A stretch of 64,000 nucleotides of DNA from contig NZ_MNPW01000004.1 of assembly GCF_001983175.1 (NCBI RefSeq), positions 124,001 through 188,000 on the forward strand, in the 5' to 3' direction. Of this stretch, positions 50,242 through 60,349 are shown piece by piece. Position 1 is the stretch's first letter. Each line of letters opens with the position of its first letter. The translations under genes and the position numbers were made by a program. Under the pieces are notes generated by a model. That model ran no database searches. It had not been told where the DNA came from and saw only the letters and a list, made by a program, of their open reading frames with translations. The DNA comes from Pseudomonas cedrina subsp. cedrina. GTDB lineage: Bacteria > Pseudomonadota > Gammaproteobacteria > Pseudomonadales > Pseudomonadaceae.

Positions 50242-51326
50242 TGCGATTCCCTCTTGTGTTGACGGCGCCAGGCTCGCAGCGTGCTGAACAACAGGAAAGC
50301 CACCAGCACTGGCAGTACGTAATACAGCATCAGCTGTTCAAGCTTGTTGGCCAGCGGCATGCCGGTGGTGAAAGCCATCACGTGCAGCCCGTACGCCAGA
50401 TACAGGCCCAGCAGCACCAGGCCTTCGGCGCGGGTCATGCGGTAGCCGGTGTAGAACACCGGCAGGCACAGCAGTACCACGCCAAGCATCACCGGCAGGT
50501 CGAAATCCAGCGCGTTGGGCGAGACCGAGAGTGGCGAGGGCGCAAGCAGCGCGGTCAGTCCCAATACGCCAAGCAGGTTGAACAGGTTGCTGCCGATCAC
50601 GTTGCCCACGGCAATTTCCCGCTGGCCGCGCAGGGCGGCGATCAACGACGTGGCGAGGCACGGCAGCGACGTGCCGACGCCGATCAGCGTCAGGCCGATC
50701 ACGCGCTCCGACAGGCCCAGATCGCTCGCCACATCGACCGCCGCGCCCAGCAGCAAATGCCCGGCCAGCACCAGGATCAGCAACCCGCCGAGCATCAGCA
50801 GCACGCTGCTCAACCAGGGCGCCCGGGCCACCGTGTCCAGCGTGCGTGGGCGCCGGGAATGGCGAGTCTGGTAGTGCAGCACGCCGAGGTAGGCGACCAA
50901 GGCAACCAGCAGCAACAGGCCGTCGACCGGGGTGAGCTCTTCATTGGCGGCAAGAATGAACACCAGCAACCCGGCGAGGATCATCACCGGAATATCCAGG
51001 CGCACCAGTTGCCGCGAGACCCGCAGCGGAATGATCAACGCCGACAGGCCCAGCGTTACCAGGATGTTGAAGATGCTGCTGCCGATCACGCTGCCCACGG
51101 CGATATCGGTATTGCCGGCCAGGGTGGCCTGCAGGCTGACAGTCATCTGCGGGGCGCTGCTGCCGAAGGCGACGATCGTCAGCCCGATGATCAGCGGCCG
51201 CACCTTGAGGCTCGCGGCCAGACGCACGGCGGCGCGCACCAGGATTTCGGCGCCGACGATCAGCAGCAAAAGGCCGCCGGCCAGTTCCAGCAGGCTCCAG
51301 GGGGAGAGGGCGGTCAGTCCGAAAAT
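50238..51326 (-). CDS. CaCA-family sodium/calcium exchanger
   Basis: Inner-membrane cation:proton or sodium/calcium antiporter with about ten membrane helices. The two inverted alpha repeats are plain: PLIIGLTIVAFGSSAPQM with VGSVIGSSIFNI, and GLTLIGVGTSLPCLATS with VGNVIGSNLFNL. No ATG or GTG begins the frame after the in-frame stop near 51345. The ATT at 51326, eight bases after TGGAG, gives a complete first helix and 362 residues; a TTG at 51269 would cut into that helix. The start is therefore uncertain. It lies between rlpA-like and CMD genes, probably one transcript. Confidence 0.85.
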   Translation of the reverse strand: MFGLTALSPWSLLELAGGLLLLIVGAEILVRAAVRLAASLKVRPLIIGLTIVAFGSSAPQMTVSLQATLAGNTDIAVGSVIGSSIFNILVTLGLSALIIPLRVSRQLVRLDIPVMILAGLLVFILAANEELTPVDGLLLLVALVAYLGVLHYQTRHSRRPRTLDTVARAPWLSSVLLMLGGLLILVLAGHLLLGAAVDVASDLGLSERVIGLTLIGVGTSLPCLATSLIAALRGQREIAVGNVIGSNLFNLLGVLGLTALLAPSPLSVSPNALDFDLPVMLGVVLLCLPVFYTGYRMTRAEGLVLLGLYLAYGLHVMAFTTGMPLANKLEQLMLYYVLPVLVAFLLFSTLRAWRRQHKRESQ

Positions 51327-51342
51327 GGCCAGGGCTCCATTG

Positions 51343-51714
51343 TCAGTTACTCATGGCTTGTACGCGCACGCGTGCCGTACCGCTGCCGATCATACCCAGC
51401 TGCTCGGCGGCCTTGCGTGAAAGATCGATCAGGCGCCCACGGGTATGCGGGCCGCGATCATTGATGCGCACCACCACGGATTTGTCGTTGTTCAGGTTGG
51501 TGACCTTGACCTGGGTGCCAAAGGGCAAGCGCCGATGGGCGGCGGTCAAGGCGTTCTGGTTGAAGGGTTCACCACTGGCGGTACGTTTGCCATGGTGTCT
51601 GGCGCCGTAATAGGAGGCGGTGCCGGTTTCATCGTAGCCGTTGGGGTCGATGACACCGCTGGCGCAGCCGGTCAGCAGGGCGAACAGGGCCAAAAGGCCA
51701 AGTAGATGCTTCAT
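51343..51714 (-). CDS. RlpA-like double-psi beta-barrel lipoprotein
   Basis: A 123-residue lipoprotein: signal peptide [17 protein letters not shown] with lipobox LTGC. The DPBB domain follows with [19 protein letters not shown] and [19 protein letters not shown], including the conserved Asp. It lacks the SPOR domain of full-length RlpA, so it may be a shorter paralogue without septal targeting to bare glycan. The start at 51714 lies only 22 bp from a REPIN. Confidence 0.85.
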   Translation of the reverse strand: MKHLLGLLALFALLTGCASGVIDPNGYDETGTASYYGARHHGKRTASGEPFNQNALTAAHRRLPFGTQVKVTNLNNDKSVVVRINDRGPHTRGRLIDLSRKAAEQLGMIGSGTARVRVQAMSN

Positions 51715-51736
51715 GTTCAAGGTGCCCCATAACAAA

Positions 51737-51823
51737 TGTGGGAGCTGGCTTGCCTGCGATGCGGACGACCCGGTGTCTCAGGAGCACCGAGGTGATGCAA
51801 TCGCAGGCAAGCCAGCTCCCACA
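51737..51823. repeat. REPIN directly upstream of the rlpA-like gene
   Basis: Inverted REPs GGCTTGCCTGCGATGCGG and GCAATCGCAGGCAAGCC lie between gatB and the rlpA-like gene, which are on the same strand. Confidence 0.88.
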
Positions 51824-51871
51824 GGGTATCCGGGTGGGAAGTGAAATTTCCGCCCGGACCATTCATTGCTA

Positions 51872-53317
51872 TCAGCCTTCGAGCTTGCTTTTCAGCAATT
51901 CGTTGACCTGTTGCGGGTTGGCCTTGCCCTTGGAGGCCTTCATCGCCTGGCCGACAAAGAAGCCGAACATCTTGCCGCGCTTGGCTTCGTCCGCCGCGCG
52001 GTATTGCTCGACCTGCTCGGCGTTGGCCGCGAGCATTTCATCGAGTACGGCCGAGATCGCGCCGCTGTCGGTGACTTGCTTGAGGCCGCGCTTTTCGATG
52101 ATCTCGTCCGCGCTGCCTTCGCCGCTGGCCATCGCTTCGAACACCGTCTTGGCGATTTTGCCGGAGATGGTGTTGTCCTTGATGCGCAGCAGCATGCCGC
52201 CCAGTTGCTCGGCGGACACCGGGGCCTCGTCGATTTCCAGGCCCTGCTTGTTCAACAGGCTGCCCAGCTCGACCATCACCCAGTTGGCCGCCAGTTTGGC
52301 ATCACCGGCAATGCTCACGACCTTTTCGAAGTAATTGGCTTGCTCGCGGCTGGAGGCCAGGACGCTGGCATCGTAGACCGACAGGCCGAACTGCGCCTGG
52401 AAGCGCTCGCGTTTCTGTTGCGGCAATTCCGGCAGGGTGGCGCGGATGTCGTTGAGGAACGAATCCTCCAGCACCACCGGGAGCAGGTCCGGGTCCGGGA
52501 AGTAACGGTAATCATTGGCTTCCTCCTTGCTGCGCATGGCGCGGGTTTCGTCTTTGTTCGGGTCATACAGGCGGGTTTGCTGGATGACCTTGCCGCCGTC
52601 TTCGATCAAGTCGATCTGGCGACGCACTTCGCAGTTGATCGCCTTCTCGATGAAGCGGAACGAGTTGACGTTCTTGATCTCGCAGCGCGTGCCGTATTCG
52701 GCCTGGCCCTTGGGGCGAATCGACACGTTGCAGTCGCAACGCAGCGAACCTTCGGCCATGTTGCCGTCGCAGATGCCCAGGTAGCGCACCAGGGCGTGGA
52801 TGGTCTTGACGTAGGCCACGGCTTCCTTGGCGCTGCGCATGTCGGGCTCGGAGACGATCTCCAGCAGCGGCGTGCCGGCACGGTTCAGGTCGATGCCGGT
52901 CGCGCCCGGGAATTCTTCGTGCAGGCTCTTGCCGGCGTCTTCCTCAAGGTGCGCGCGGGTGACGCCAACGCGCTTGATGGTGCCGTCTTCCAGGGGGATA
53001 TCCAGGTAGCCCTTGCCGACGATCGGCAGCTCCATCTGGCTGATCTGGTAGCCCTTGGGCAGGTCCGGGTAGAAGTAGTTCTTGCGCGCGAACACGTTGT
53101 GCTGACCGATCTCGGCGTCAATCGCCAGGCCGAACATCACCGCCATGCGCACTGCTTCCTGGTTCAGCACCGGCAGCACGCCGGGCATGCCCAGGTCCAC
53201 CAGGCTGGCCTGGGTGTTGGGGCCTGCGCCGAACGTGGTGGAACTACCGGAGAAAATCTTCGATTGGGTGGCGAGCTGGGTATGAATCTCCAGCCCGATC
53301 ACAACTTCCCATTGCAT
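51872..53317 (-). CDS. gatB: Asp-tRNA(Asn)/Glu-tRNA(Gln) amidotransferase subunit B
   Basis: Kinase/tRNA-binding subunit of GatCAB (481 residues). [30 protein letters not shown] core and the signature CDCNVSIRP / CEIKNVNS around the Mg-binding site are present, with a C-terminal GatB/YqeY domain ending LLKSKLEG. It follows gatA by ten bases. Pseudomonas needs this pathway for Asn-tRNA (and some for Gln) formation. Confidence 0.97.
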   Translation of the reverse strand: MQWEVVIGLEIHTQLATQSKIFSGSSTTFGAGPNTQASLVDLGMPGVLPVLNQEAVRMAVMFGLAIDAEIGQHNVFARKNYFYPDLPKGYQISQMELPIVGKGYLDIPLEDGTIKRVGVTRAHLEEDAGKSLHEEFPGATGIDLNRAGTPLLEIVSEPDMRSAKEAVAYVKTIHALVRYLGICDGNMAEGSLRCDCNVSIRPKGQAEYGTRCEIKNVNSFRFIEKAINCEVRRQIDLIEDGGKVIQQTRLYDPNKDETRAMRSKEEANDYRYFPDPDLLPVVLEDSFLNDIRATLPELPQQKRERFQAQFGLSVYDASVLASSREQANYFEKVVSIAGDAKLAANWVMVELGSLLNKQGLEIDEAPVSAEQLGGMLLRIKDNTISGKIAKTVFEAMASGEGSADEIIEKRGLKQVTDSGAISAVLDEMLAANAEQVEQYRAADEAKRGKMFGFFVGQAMKASKGKANPQQVNELLKSKLEG

Positions 53318-53327
53318 AGTGTTCTCC

Positions 53328-54779
53328 TCAGAAGCCGGTAGGGATGCGGGTGTGCCAGTCAGTGTTCAACTGGTACTGGTGCGCCACATTGAGCAGGCGG
53401 CCTTCCTGGAAATACGGGGCGAGTAATTGCACGCCCACCGGCAGGCCGTCGACGAAACCGGCGGGCATGGACAAGCCCGGCAAGCCCGCGAGGTTGGCGG
53501 TGATGGTGTACAGGTCTTCCAGGTACTCGGCGATCGGGTCGCCGGTCTTGGCGCCGATCTTCCAGGCCGGGTTCGGCGTGGTAGGGCCGAGGATCACGTC
53601 AACTTCTTCAAAGGCAGCCATGAAGTCGTTCTTGATCAGGCGGCGGATCTTCTGCGCCTTGAGGTAGTAAGCGTCGTAGTAGCCGGCCGAGAGGGCATAG
53701 GCACCGACCATGATCCGGCGTTGTACTTCGGCCCCGAAACCTTCGCCACGGGAACGCTTGTACAGGTCGTTGAGGTCTTTGGGGTTTTCACAGCGATAGC
53801 CGAAACGCACGCCGTCGAAACGCGACAGGTTGGAAGAGGCTTCCGCCGGCGCGATCACGTAGTAAGCGGGAATCGCGTGCTGGTTGTTCGGCAGGCTGAT
53901 TTCCTTGATCACGGCACCGAGGCCTTCCAGCGTCTTGACGCTGTTGTGCACCAGTTCGGCGATGCGCGGGTCGAGACCGGCGCTGAAATATTCCTTCGGC
54001 ACGCCGATGCGCAGGCCCTTGAGCGAGGTGTTCAGGGCTGCGCTGTAGTCCGGCACGGGCTCGTCGATGCTGGTGGAGTCCTGCTTATCGAAACCCGCCA
54101 TGCCTTGTAACAAAATCGCGCAGTCTTCGGCGGTGCGCGCCAGCGGGCCGCCCTGATCGAGGCTGGAGGCGTAGGCGATCATGCCCCAGCGGGAAACGCG
54201 ACCGTAGGTCGGCTTCAATCCGGTGAGGTTGGTGAACGCGGCAGGCTGGCGGATCGAGCCGCCGGTGTCCGTGGCGGTGGCGGCCGGCAGGAAGCGCGCG
54301 GCCACTGCGGCGGCCGATCCACCGGACGAGCCGCCGGGTACGTGCGCAAGGTTCCACGGGTTTTTCACCGCGCCGTAGTAGCTCGACTCGTTGGCCGAAC
54401 CCATGGCGAACTCGTCCATGTTGGTCTTGCCCAGGGTCACGGCGCCGGCGGCGGCCAGCTTGGACACCACGGTGGCGTCGTAGGGTGCCTTGAAGTTGTC
54501 GAGCATCTTCGAGCCGCAGCTGGTGCGAATGCCCTGGGTGCAGAACAGGTCTTTGTGGGCGATGGGGGCGCCCAGCAGTGCGCCATTTTCACCGTTGGCG
54601 CGACGTGCGTCGGCGGCCTTGGCCTGGCTCAAGGCCAGCTCCTCGGTGAGGCTGATGAAGCTGTTGACCTTTGGATCGAGCTCGGCGATGCGCGCAAGCA
54701 GGGTCTTGGTCAGCTCTTCGGAAGAAAACTTTTTGTCGGCGAGACCGCGGGCGATCTCGGCCAGAGTCATGTGATGCAT
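53328..54779 (-). CDS. gatA: Asp-tRNA(Asn)/Glu-tRNA(Gln) amidotransferase subunit A
   Basis: Glutaminase subunit (483 residues) of the amidase-signature family. The Ser-cis-Ser-Lys triad is visible: Lys in PIAHKDLF, cis-Ser in [13 protein letters not shown], nucleophile Ser in [14 protein letters not shown] lies seven bases before the ATG at 54779; a second ATG three codons later is possible. Lies between gatC and gatB in one operon. Confidence 0.97.
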   Translation of the reverse strand: MHHMTLAEIARGLADKKFSSEELTKTLLARIAELDPKVNSFISLTEELALSQAKAADARRANGENGALLGAPIAHKDLFCTQGIRTSCGSKMLDNFKAPYDATVVSKLAAAGAVTLGKTNMDEFAMGSANESSYYGAVKNPWNLAHVPGGSSGGSAAAVAARFLPAATATDTGGSIRQPAAFTNLTGLKPTYGRVSRWGMIAYASSLDQGGPLARTAEDCAILLQGMAGFDKQDSTSIDEPVPDYSAALNTSLKGLRIGVPKEYFSAGLDPRIAELVHNSVKTLEGLGAVIKEISLPNNQHAIPAYYVIAPAEASSNLSRFDGVRFGYRCENPKDLNDLYKRSRGEGFGAEVQRRIMVGAYALSAGYYDAYYLKAQKIRRLIKNDFMAAFEEVDVILGPTTPNPAWKIGAKTGDPIAEYLEDLYTITANLAGLPGLSMPAGFVDGLPVGVQLLAPYFQEGRLLNVAHQYQLNTDWHTRIPTGF

Positions 54780-54795
54780 TGCAGGCTCTTTCCCT

Positions 54796-55083
54796 TTAGT
54801 CGATGACTTTCGGAACCAGGTACAGGCCGTTTTCGACCGCTGGCGCGATGGACTGGTAGGCCTCGCGATTATTACTTTCGGTCACGACGTCTGCGCGCAG
54901 GCGCTGGCTGGCTTCCAGCGGGTGAGCCAGGGGCTCGATGCCGTCGGTATTCACGGCCTGCATCTGGTCGACCAGCCCGAGAATGCTGTTCAGGGCTGCG
55001 GTGGTCTGTGGAAGATCGGCATCATTGAGGCCAAGCGAGGCCAGATGCGCGATTTTTTCCACGTCGGAGCGTTCAAGCGTCAT
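54796..55083 (-). CDS. gatC: Asp-tRNA(Asn)/Glu-tRNA(Gln) amidotransferase subunit C
   Basis: Small stabilising subunit (95 residues) of Gat[17 protein letters not shown] and the conserved end [12 protein letters not shown] are typical; the middle contains EPLAHPLE. First gene of gatCAB, divergent from mreB across 210 bp that should hold both promoters. Confidence 0.96.
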   Translation of the reverse strand: MTLERSDVEKIAHLASLGLNDADLPQTTAALNSILGLVDQMQAVNTDGIEPLAHPLEASQRLRADVVTESNNREAYQSIAPAVENGLYLVPKVID

Positions 55084-55281
55084 GGGAATCTCCAGTGGAA
55101 AACAGAACGGAGGCTATCCGTGTGTTAGATTGTCGGAACACTACCGCATTTCTACGGTCTCACGGCCGCGATTGTGGGGTTGGGTGCACAGAAAGTCGGC
55201 CAATTTAGCACATTGGCGCCTTGCCCAAAATCCCTGTCGTTGTTAGAGTTTGCCGCACTTTTTTACCCACGCGTTGCCTAG

Positions 55282-56331
<1,050 letters not shown>

Positions 56332-56360
56332 GTCGTTGCGGGTTTGCCCATGTTTCGCCC

Positions 56361-56388
56361 GCAGGCAGCACTTTGCAGTGCTGCCTGC
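56361..56388 (+). other. Strong hairpin between mreB and mreC
   Basis: GCAGGCAGCACT / AGTGCTGCCTGC is a perfect 12-bp stem with loop TTGC, followed by TGGCGTTTATCTTCTTC. The weak U-richness suggests partial termination or mRNA protection, which would give more MreB than MreC. Confidence 0.65.
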
Positions 56389-56434
56389 TGGCGTTTATCT
56401 TCTTCAATCTGCATCCGGGCCGGTTAGATGCCGT

Positions 56435-56476
56435 ATGAATAAAGAGAACATTTGCCTGGGAGGAGCGGCTTATTAA
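56435..56476 (+). CDS. Possible 13-codon upstream ORF overlapping the mreC start
   Basis: ATG at 56435 opens MNKENICLGGAAY and stops at TAA 56474-56476, which overlaps the ATT start of mreC. The mreC ribosome-binding site lies inside it. Its own ribosome site is weak, so translation is uncertain; the arrangement would allow coupling. Confidence 0.2.
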   Translation: MNKENICLGGAAY

Positions 56477-57608
56477 ACCGCTTTTCGCCAAAGGCCCCTC
56501 ATTGGGCGTGCGCCTGTTGGTGCTGGTCGTGCTTTCGGTCGCGCTGATGGTGGTCGATGCCCGCTTTGCGCTGCTCAAGCCGGTGCGCAGCCAGATGTCG
56601 CTGGTGCTGATGCAGACTTACTGGATCACCGACCTGCCGCAACGTCTGTACCAGGGCGTGGCCAGCCAATTCGGCAGCCGCACCGAGCTGGTTGCCGAGA
56701 ACGAAAAACTCAAGACCGAAAACCTGCTGCTGCAGGGGCGCATGCAAAAGCTCGCGGCCCTCACCGAGCAGAACGTTCGCCTGCGCGAGTTGCTCAATTC
56801 TTCCGCGCTGGTCAACGAAAAGGTCGAAGTGGCCGAGTTGATCGGCATGGACCCGAACCCCTTTACCCATCGCATCATCATCAACAAGGGTGAGCGCGAC
56901 GGTGTGGTCCTCGGCCAGCCGGTGCTCGATGCCCGCGGCCTGATGGGCCAGGTGGTCGAGCTGATGCCGTACACCTCGCGGGTATTGCTGCTCACGGACA
57001 CGACCCACAGCATTCCGGTGCAGGTCAACCGCAACGGCCTGCGCGCGATTGCCAGCGGCACCGGCAACCCAGAGCGCCTGGAATTGCGGCATGTGGCCGA
57101 TACCGCCGACATCAAGGAAGGCGACCTGTTGGTCAGCTCCGGCCTGGGTCAGCGTTTCCCGGCGGGCTACCCGGTGGCGACGGTGAAGGAAGTGATCCAC
57201 GATTCCGGTCAGCCGTTCGCCATTGTGCGCGCCGTGCCTACCGCCGCCTTGAACCGCAGCCGCTACCTGCTGCTGGTGTTCAGCGACAACCGCACCCCGG
57301 AAGAGCGCGCCAACGACGCCGCCCAGGCCCAGGAAGCGGAAGACAAGAAGAACGGCACTGCGCCGATCATTCCTTCCACTGTACCCAAGCCTGCCCCGGG
57401 AACACCGGCCACACCTGCGGTGACCCCGGCAGTGGGCGCGCCTGCCGTGACGCCCGTCAAACCGGCGGCGCACCCCGTCAAACCTGCCGCGACCAAACCT
57501 CCCGCGTCGACGCCTGCCACCACCACGCCGGCGGCTAAACCGCCTGCTGCCGCCCCGGCCGCGCGCCCAGCGACCGCCCCGGCAACCACGCGGCAGAGGG
57601 AGGAATAA
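56472..57608 (+). CDS. mreC: Rod-shape determining protein MreC, apparently starting at ATT
   Basis: Bitopic inner-membrane protein linking MreB to the wall-synthesis machinery (378 residues). Starting at ATT 56472 the product begins KPLFAKGPSLGVRL after the initiator, which lines up with the E. coli MreC start MKPIFSRGPSLQIRL. GGGAGGAG lies six bases upstream. No ATG, GTG or TTG exists in frame between the TGA at 56436 and a TTG at 56502; that TTG would remove the conserved stretch. One membrane helix (about 16-33), a coiled coil (about 75-110), the beta-domain and a proline/alanine-rich tail from about residue 290 follow. The stop overlaps mreD. Confidence 0.93.
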   Translation: MKPLFAKGPSLGVRLLVLVVLSVALMVVDARFALLKPVRSQMSLVLMQTYWITDLPQRLYQGVASQFGSRTELVAENEKLKTENLLLQGRMQKLAALTEQNVRLRELLNSSALVNEKVEVAELIGMDPNPFTHRIIINKGERDGVVLGQPVLDARGLMGQVVELMPYTSRVLLLTDTTHSIPVQVNRNGLRAIASGTGNPERLELRHVADTADIKEGDLLVSSGLGQRFPAGYPVATVKEVIHDSGQPFAIVRAVPTAALNRSRYLLLVFSDNRTPEERANDAAQAQEAEDKKNGTAPIIPSTVPKPAPGTPATPAVTPAVGAPAVTPVKPAAHPVKPAATKPPASTPATTTPAAKPPAAAPAARPATAPATTRQREE

Positions 57609-58096
57609 TGGCCGGTACTCATTCGCGCAATGGCTGGATCGTCTGGCTGACCTTCGCCGTCGGCCTGCTGCTCAGCGTCTCGCCACTGCCACAATTCATG
57701 GAAATCCTGCGCCCGCTCTGGCTGGCCTTGCTGCTGGCCTTCTGGTCGTTGAACCTGCCGCATAAAGTCGGCATGGTCACCGCCATGTTCCTGGGTTTGG
57801 CGCAAGACGTGTTGTATGGCACCTTGCTGGGCCAGAACGCGTTGATCCTGACCCTGATTACCTTCCTGGTGCTGTCGTTGCAGCAGCGCCTGCGCATGTT
57901 CCCGATGTGGCAGCAGTGCCTGGTGATCCTGGTGATCTTCGGCCTGGCGCAGCTTGTTCAGCTCTGGCTGAGCGCGTTGACCGGTAATCGTCAGCCTACG
58001 CTCGCGCTGGTATTGCCGGCCCTGGTCAGCGCCTTGCTGTGGCCATGGATCAGCTTCGGCCTGCGTGGTTTACGTCGTCGCTATAAGATCAATTGA
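57608..58096 (+). CDS. mreD: Rod-shape determining protein MreD
   Basis: Small inner-membrane protein (162 residues) with about five membrane helices, part of the elongasome. MAGTHSRNGWIVWLTFAVGLL begins it; LGLAQDVLYGTLLGQNAL is the conserved MreD loop. The ATG overlaps the mreC stop as TAATG. Confidence 0.94.
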   Translation: MAGTHSRNGWIVWLTFAVGLLLSVSPLPQFMEILRPLWLALLLAFWSLNLPHKVGMVTAMFLGLAQDVLYGTLLGQNALILTLITFLVLSLQQRLRMFPMWQQCLVILVIFGLAQLVQLWLSALTGNRQPTLALVLPALVSALLWPWISFGLRGLRRRYKIN

Positions 58097-58147
58097 ATGG
58101 ATTGCGAGGCTCTGCCTGGTTATCGAACCCTACAGGGAGAGTCTGCA

Positions 58148-58744
58148 ATGAATTCGCTATACCTGGCCTCGGGCTCCCCGAGGCGGCGTGAACTGCTGAC
58201 CCAGATCGGTGTGCCCTTCACTGTGGTCAGCGCCGCTATTGATGAAACCCCTCTTACAAACGAATCCGCCGTTTCCTACGTCGAGCGCTTGGCGCGCGGC
58301 AAGGCTGCGGCAGGTTTTGCTGCGCTTGAACACACTGTCGGCGCCTGTGTGCTTGGGGCTGATACGGCGGTGATCGTCGATGGCCGGATCCTCGGCAAAC
58401 CGGTGGACCAGGCCGATGCCCTGGCGATGTTAATGGCGTTAGCCGGGCGTGAGCATGAGGTGCTGACCGCCATTGCCGTCACGGATGGCCAGCGCTGTGA
58501 AACCCGATGCGTGAGCAGTCGTGTGTTTTTTCGGGGGATTACTGCCGAGGAAGCGACAACCTACTGGCACAGTGGCGAGCCCCAGGACAAGGCGGGCGGC
58601 TATGCTATTCAAGGACTGGGTTCAGTGTTTGTTGCCGGCCTCAATGGCAGTTATTCCGCCGTGGTCGGCCTGCCAGTGTGCGAAACCGCGCAACTGCTCG
58701 GCCAATTCGGCATACCCTGTTGGCAAAACCTAACCGTGCGCTGA
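58148..58744 (+). CDS. yhdE: Maf/YhdE-type nucleoside triphosphate pyrophosphatase
   Basis: House-cleaning pyrophosphatase (198 residues) hydrolysing dTTP, UTP and modified pyrimidine nucleotides. [13 protein letters not shown] near the N-terminus, [17 protein letters not shown] and [16 protein letters not shown] are the Maf motifs. The position after mreBCD and before rng is that of yhdE. AGGGAG precedes the chosen ATG at 58148. Confidence 0.94.
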   Translation: MNSLYLASGSPRRRELLTQIGVPFTVVSAAIDETPLTNESAVSYVERLARGKAAAGFAALEHTVGACVLGADTAVIVDGRILGKPVDQADALAMLMALAGREHEVLTAIAVTDGQRCETRCVSSRVFFRGITAEEATTYWHSGEPQDKAGGYAIQGLGSVFVAGLNGSYSAVVGLPVCETAQLLGQFGIPCWQNLTVR

Positions 58745-58815
58745 ATGCCTCTACTTAAGCGCCCAGCCTTAAGCGATCGGTCACTATTGTGAAAACGCCT
58801 GAACGAGACCCAGCC

Positions 58816-60273
58816 ATGAGTGAAGAGATTCTAATCAATATCACGCCGATGGAATCGCGCGTGGCGGTGGTAGAGAACGGTGTTCTGCAAGAAGTCCACG
58901 TGGAGCGCACCCAGAAGCGCGGGATCGTCGGCAACATCTACAAGGGCAAGGTGGTGCGCGTGTTGCCGGGGATGCAGGCTGCCTTCGTCGATATCGGCCT
59001 GGACCGAGCCGCGTTTATCCATGCCTCGGAAATTTCCCTGCGCGAAGGCCCGGCGGTCGAAAGCATCAGCGCCCTGGTGCACGAAGGGCAGAGCCTGGTG
59101 GTGCAAGTCACCAAGGACCCCATCGGTTCCAAGGGCGCGCGCCTGACCACGCAGCTGTCGATTCCGTCGCGCTACCTGGTCTACATGCCGCGCACCGCCC
59201 ATGTTGGCATTTCCCTGAAGATCGAAGACGAAGCCGAGCGAGAACGCCTCAAGAAGGTGGTCAGCGATTGCGTAGCCGCCGAAGGCATCAAGGAGGCCGG
59301 TGGTTTTATCCTGCGCACCGCCGCGGAGGGCGCGGGCGCCGATGAAATCCTGATGGACATCCGTTACCTGCGCCGGTTGTGGGACCAGATCGACGTGCAG
59401 ATCAAGACCATCAGCGCGCCAAGCGTCATTTACGAAGACCTGGGCCTGGCCCTGCGCACACTGCGCGACCTGGTCAGCCCGAAGATTGAAAAAATTCGTA
59501 TCGACTCGCGGGAAACCTTCCAGCGCACCACGCAGTTTGTCGCCGAGCTGATGCCGGAAATTGCCGACCGCCTGGAGCATTACCCTGGCGAACGGCCGAT
59601 CTTTGACCTGTATGGCGTCGAAGATGAAATCCAGAAAGCCCTGGAACGCAAGGTACCACTCAAGTCCGGCGGCTATCTGGTGGTGGACCCGGCGGAAGCC
59701 ATGACCACCATTGACGTCAACACGGGCGCGTTCGTCGGTCATCGCAACCTTGAAGAGACGATCTTCAAGACCAACCTCGAAGCGGCTACCGCGATTGCCC
59801 GCCAGCTGCGCCTGCGCAACCTGGGCGGCATCATCATCATCGACTTTATCGACATGGAAGACGAAGAGCACCAACGCCAGGTGCTGCGTACTCTCGAAAA
59901 GCAGCTGGAACGCGATCACGCCAAGACCAACATCATCGGCATAACCGAGCTGGGCCTGGTGCAGATGACCCGCAAGCGCACCCGCGAAAGCCTCGAACAG
60001 GTGCTGTGCGAGCCCTGCAGCAGTTGCCAGGGGCGCGGTAAATTGAAGACGCCGGAAACGGTTTGCTACGAGATTTTCCGTGAAATCCTACGAGAGGCGC
60101 GAGCCTATCAGGCCGAAGGTTATAGAGTACTCGCCAACCAGAAAGTGGTGGATCGGCTGCTGGACGAAGAGTCCGGCAACGTTGCCGAGCTGGAGGGGTT
60201 TATCGGGCGCACGATTCGCTTCCAGGTCGAAACCATGTATTCCCAGGAACAATACGACGTGGTGCTGCTCTGA
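58816..60273 (+). CDS. rng: Ribonuclease G
   Basis: Endoribonuclease (485 residues) maturing the 5' end of 16S rRNA and cutting some mRNAs. The S1 domain is at about 35-125 (IVGNIYKGKVVRVLPGMQAAFVDIG), catalytic acidic residues are in TIDVNTGAF and IIIIDFIDM, and the zinc-link cysteines in CEPCSSCQGRG. It lacks the long C-terminal scaffold of RNase E. MSEEILINITP at 58816 is the family start; an ATG nine codons earlier is also in frame. Confidence 0.96.
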   Translation: MSEEILINITPMESRVAVVENGVLQEVHVERTQKRGIVGNIYKGKVVRVLPGMQAAFVDIGLDRAAFIHASEISLREGPAVESISALVHEGQSLVVQVTKDPIGSKGARLTTQLSIPSRYLVYMPRTAHVGISLKIEDEAERERLKKVVSDCVAAEGIKEAGGFILRTAAEGAGADEILMDIRYLRRLWDQIDVQIKTISAPSVIYEDLGLALRTLRDLVSPKIEKIRIDSRETFQRTTQFVAELMPEIADRLEHYPGERPIFDLYGVEDEIQKALERKVPLKSGGYLVVDPAEAMTTIDVNTGAFVGHRNLEETIFKTNLEAATAIARQLRLRNLGGIIIIDFIDMEDEEHQRQVLRTLEKQLERDHAKTNIIGITELGLVQMTRKRTRESLEQVLCEPCSSCQGRGKLKTPETVCYEIFREILREARAYQAEGYRVLANQKVVDRLLDEESGNVAELEGFIGRTIRFQVETMYSQEQYDVVLL

Positions 60274-60349
60274 TCCCCAATCGTTTTCCTTTTACGCGAC
60301 GGGCAGACCGTGATCTGCCGTCCGACTACCGCCTTGAGGGTCGCCTGAC

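Noticed and set aside
3079..51823. Repeated GGCTTGCCTGCGATAG sequences as a possible CRISPR array
   Set aside because: The copies are scattered singly or as inverted pairs, not as regularly spaced direct repeats, and no cas gene is present. They are REP/REPIN elements.
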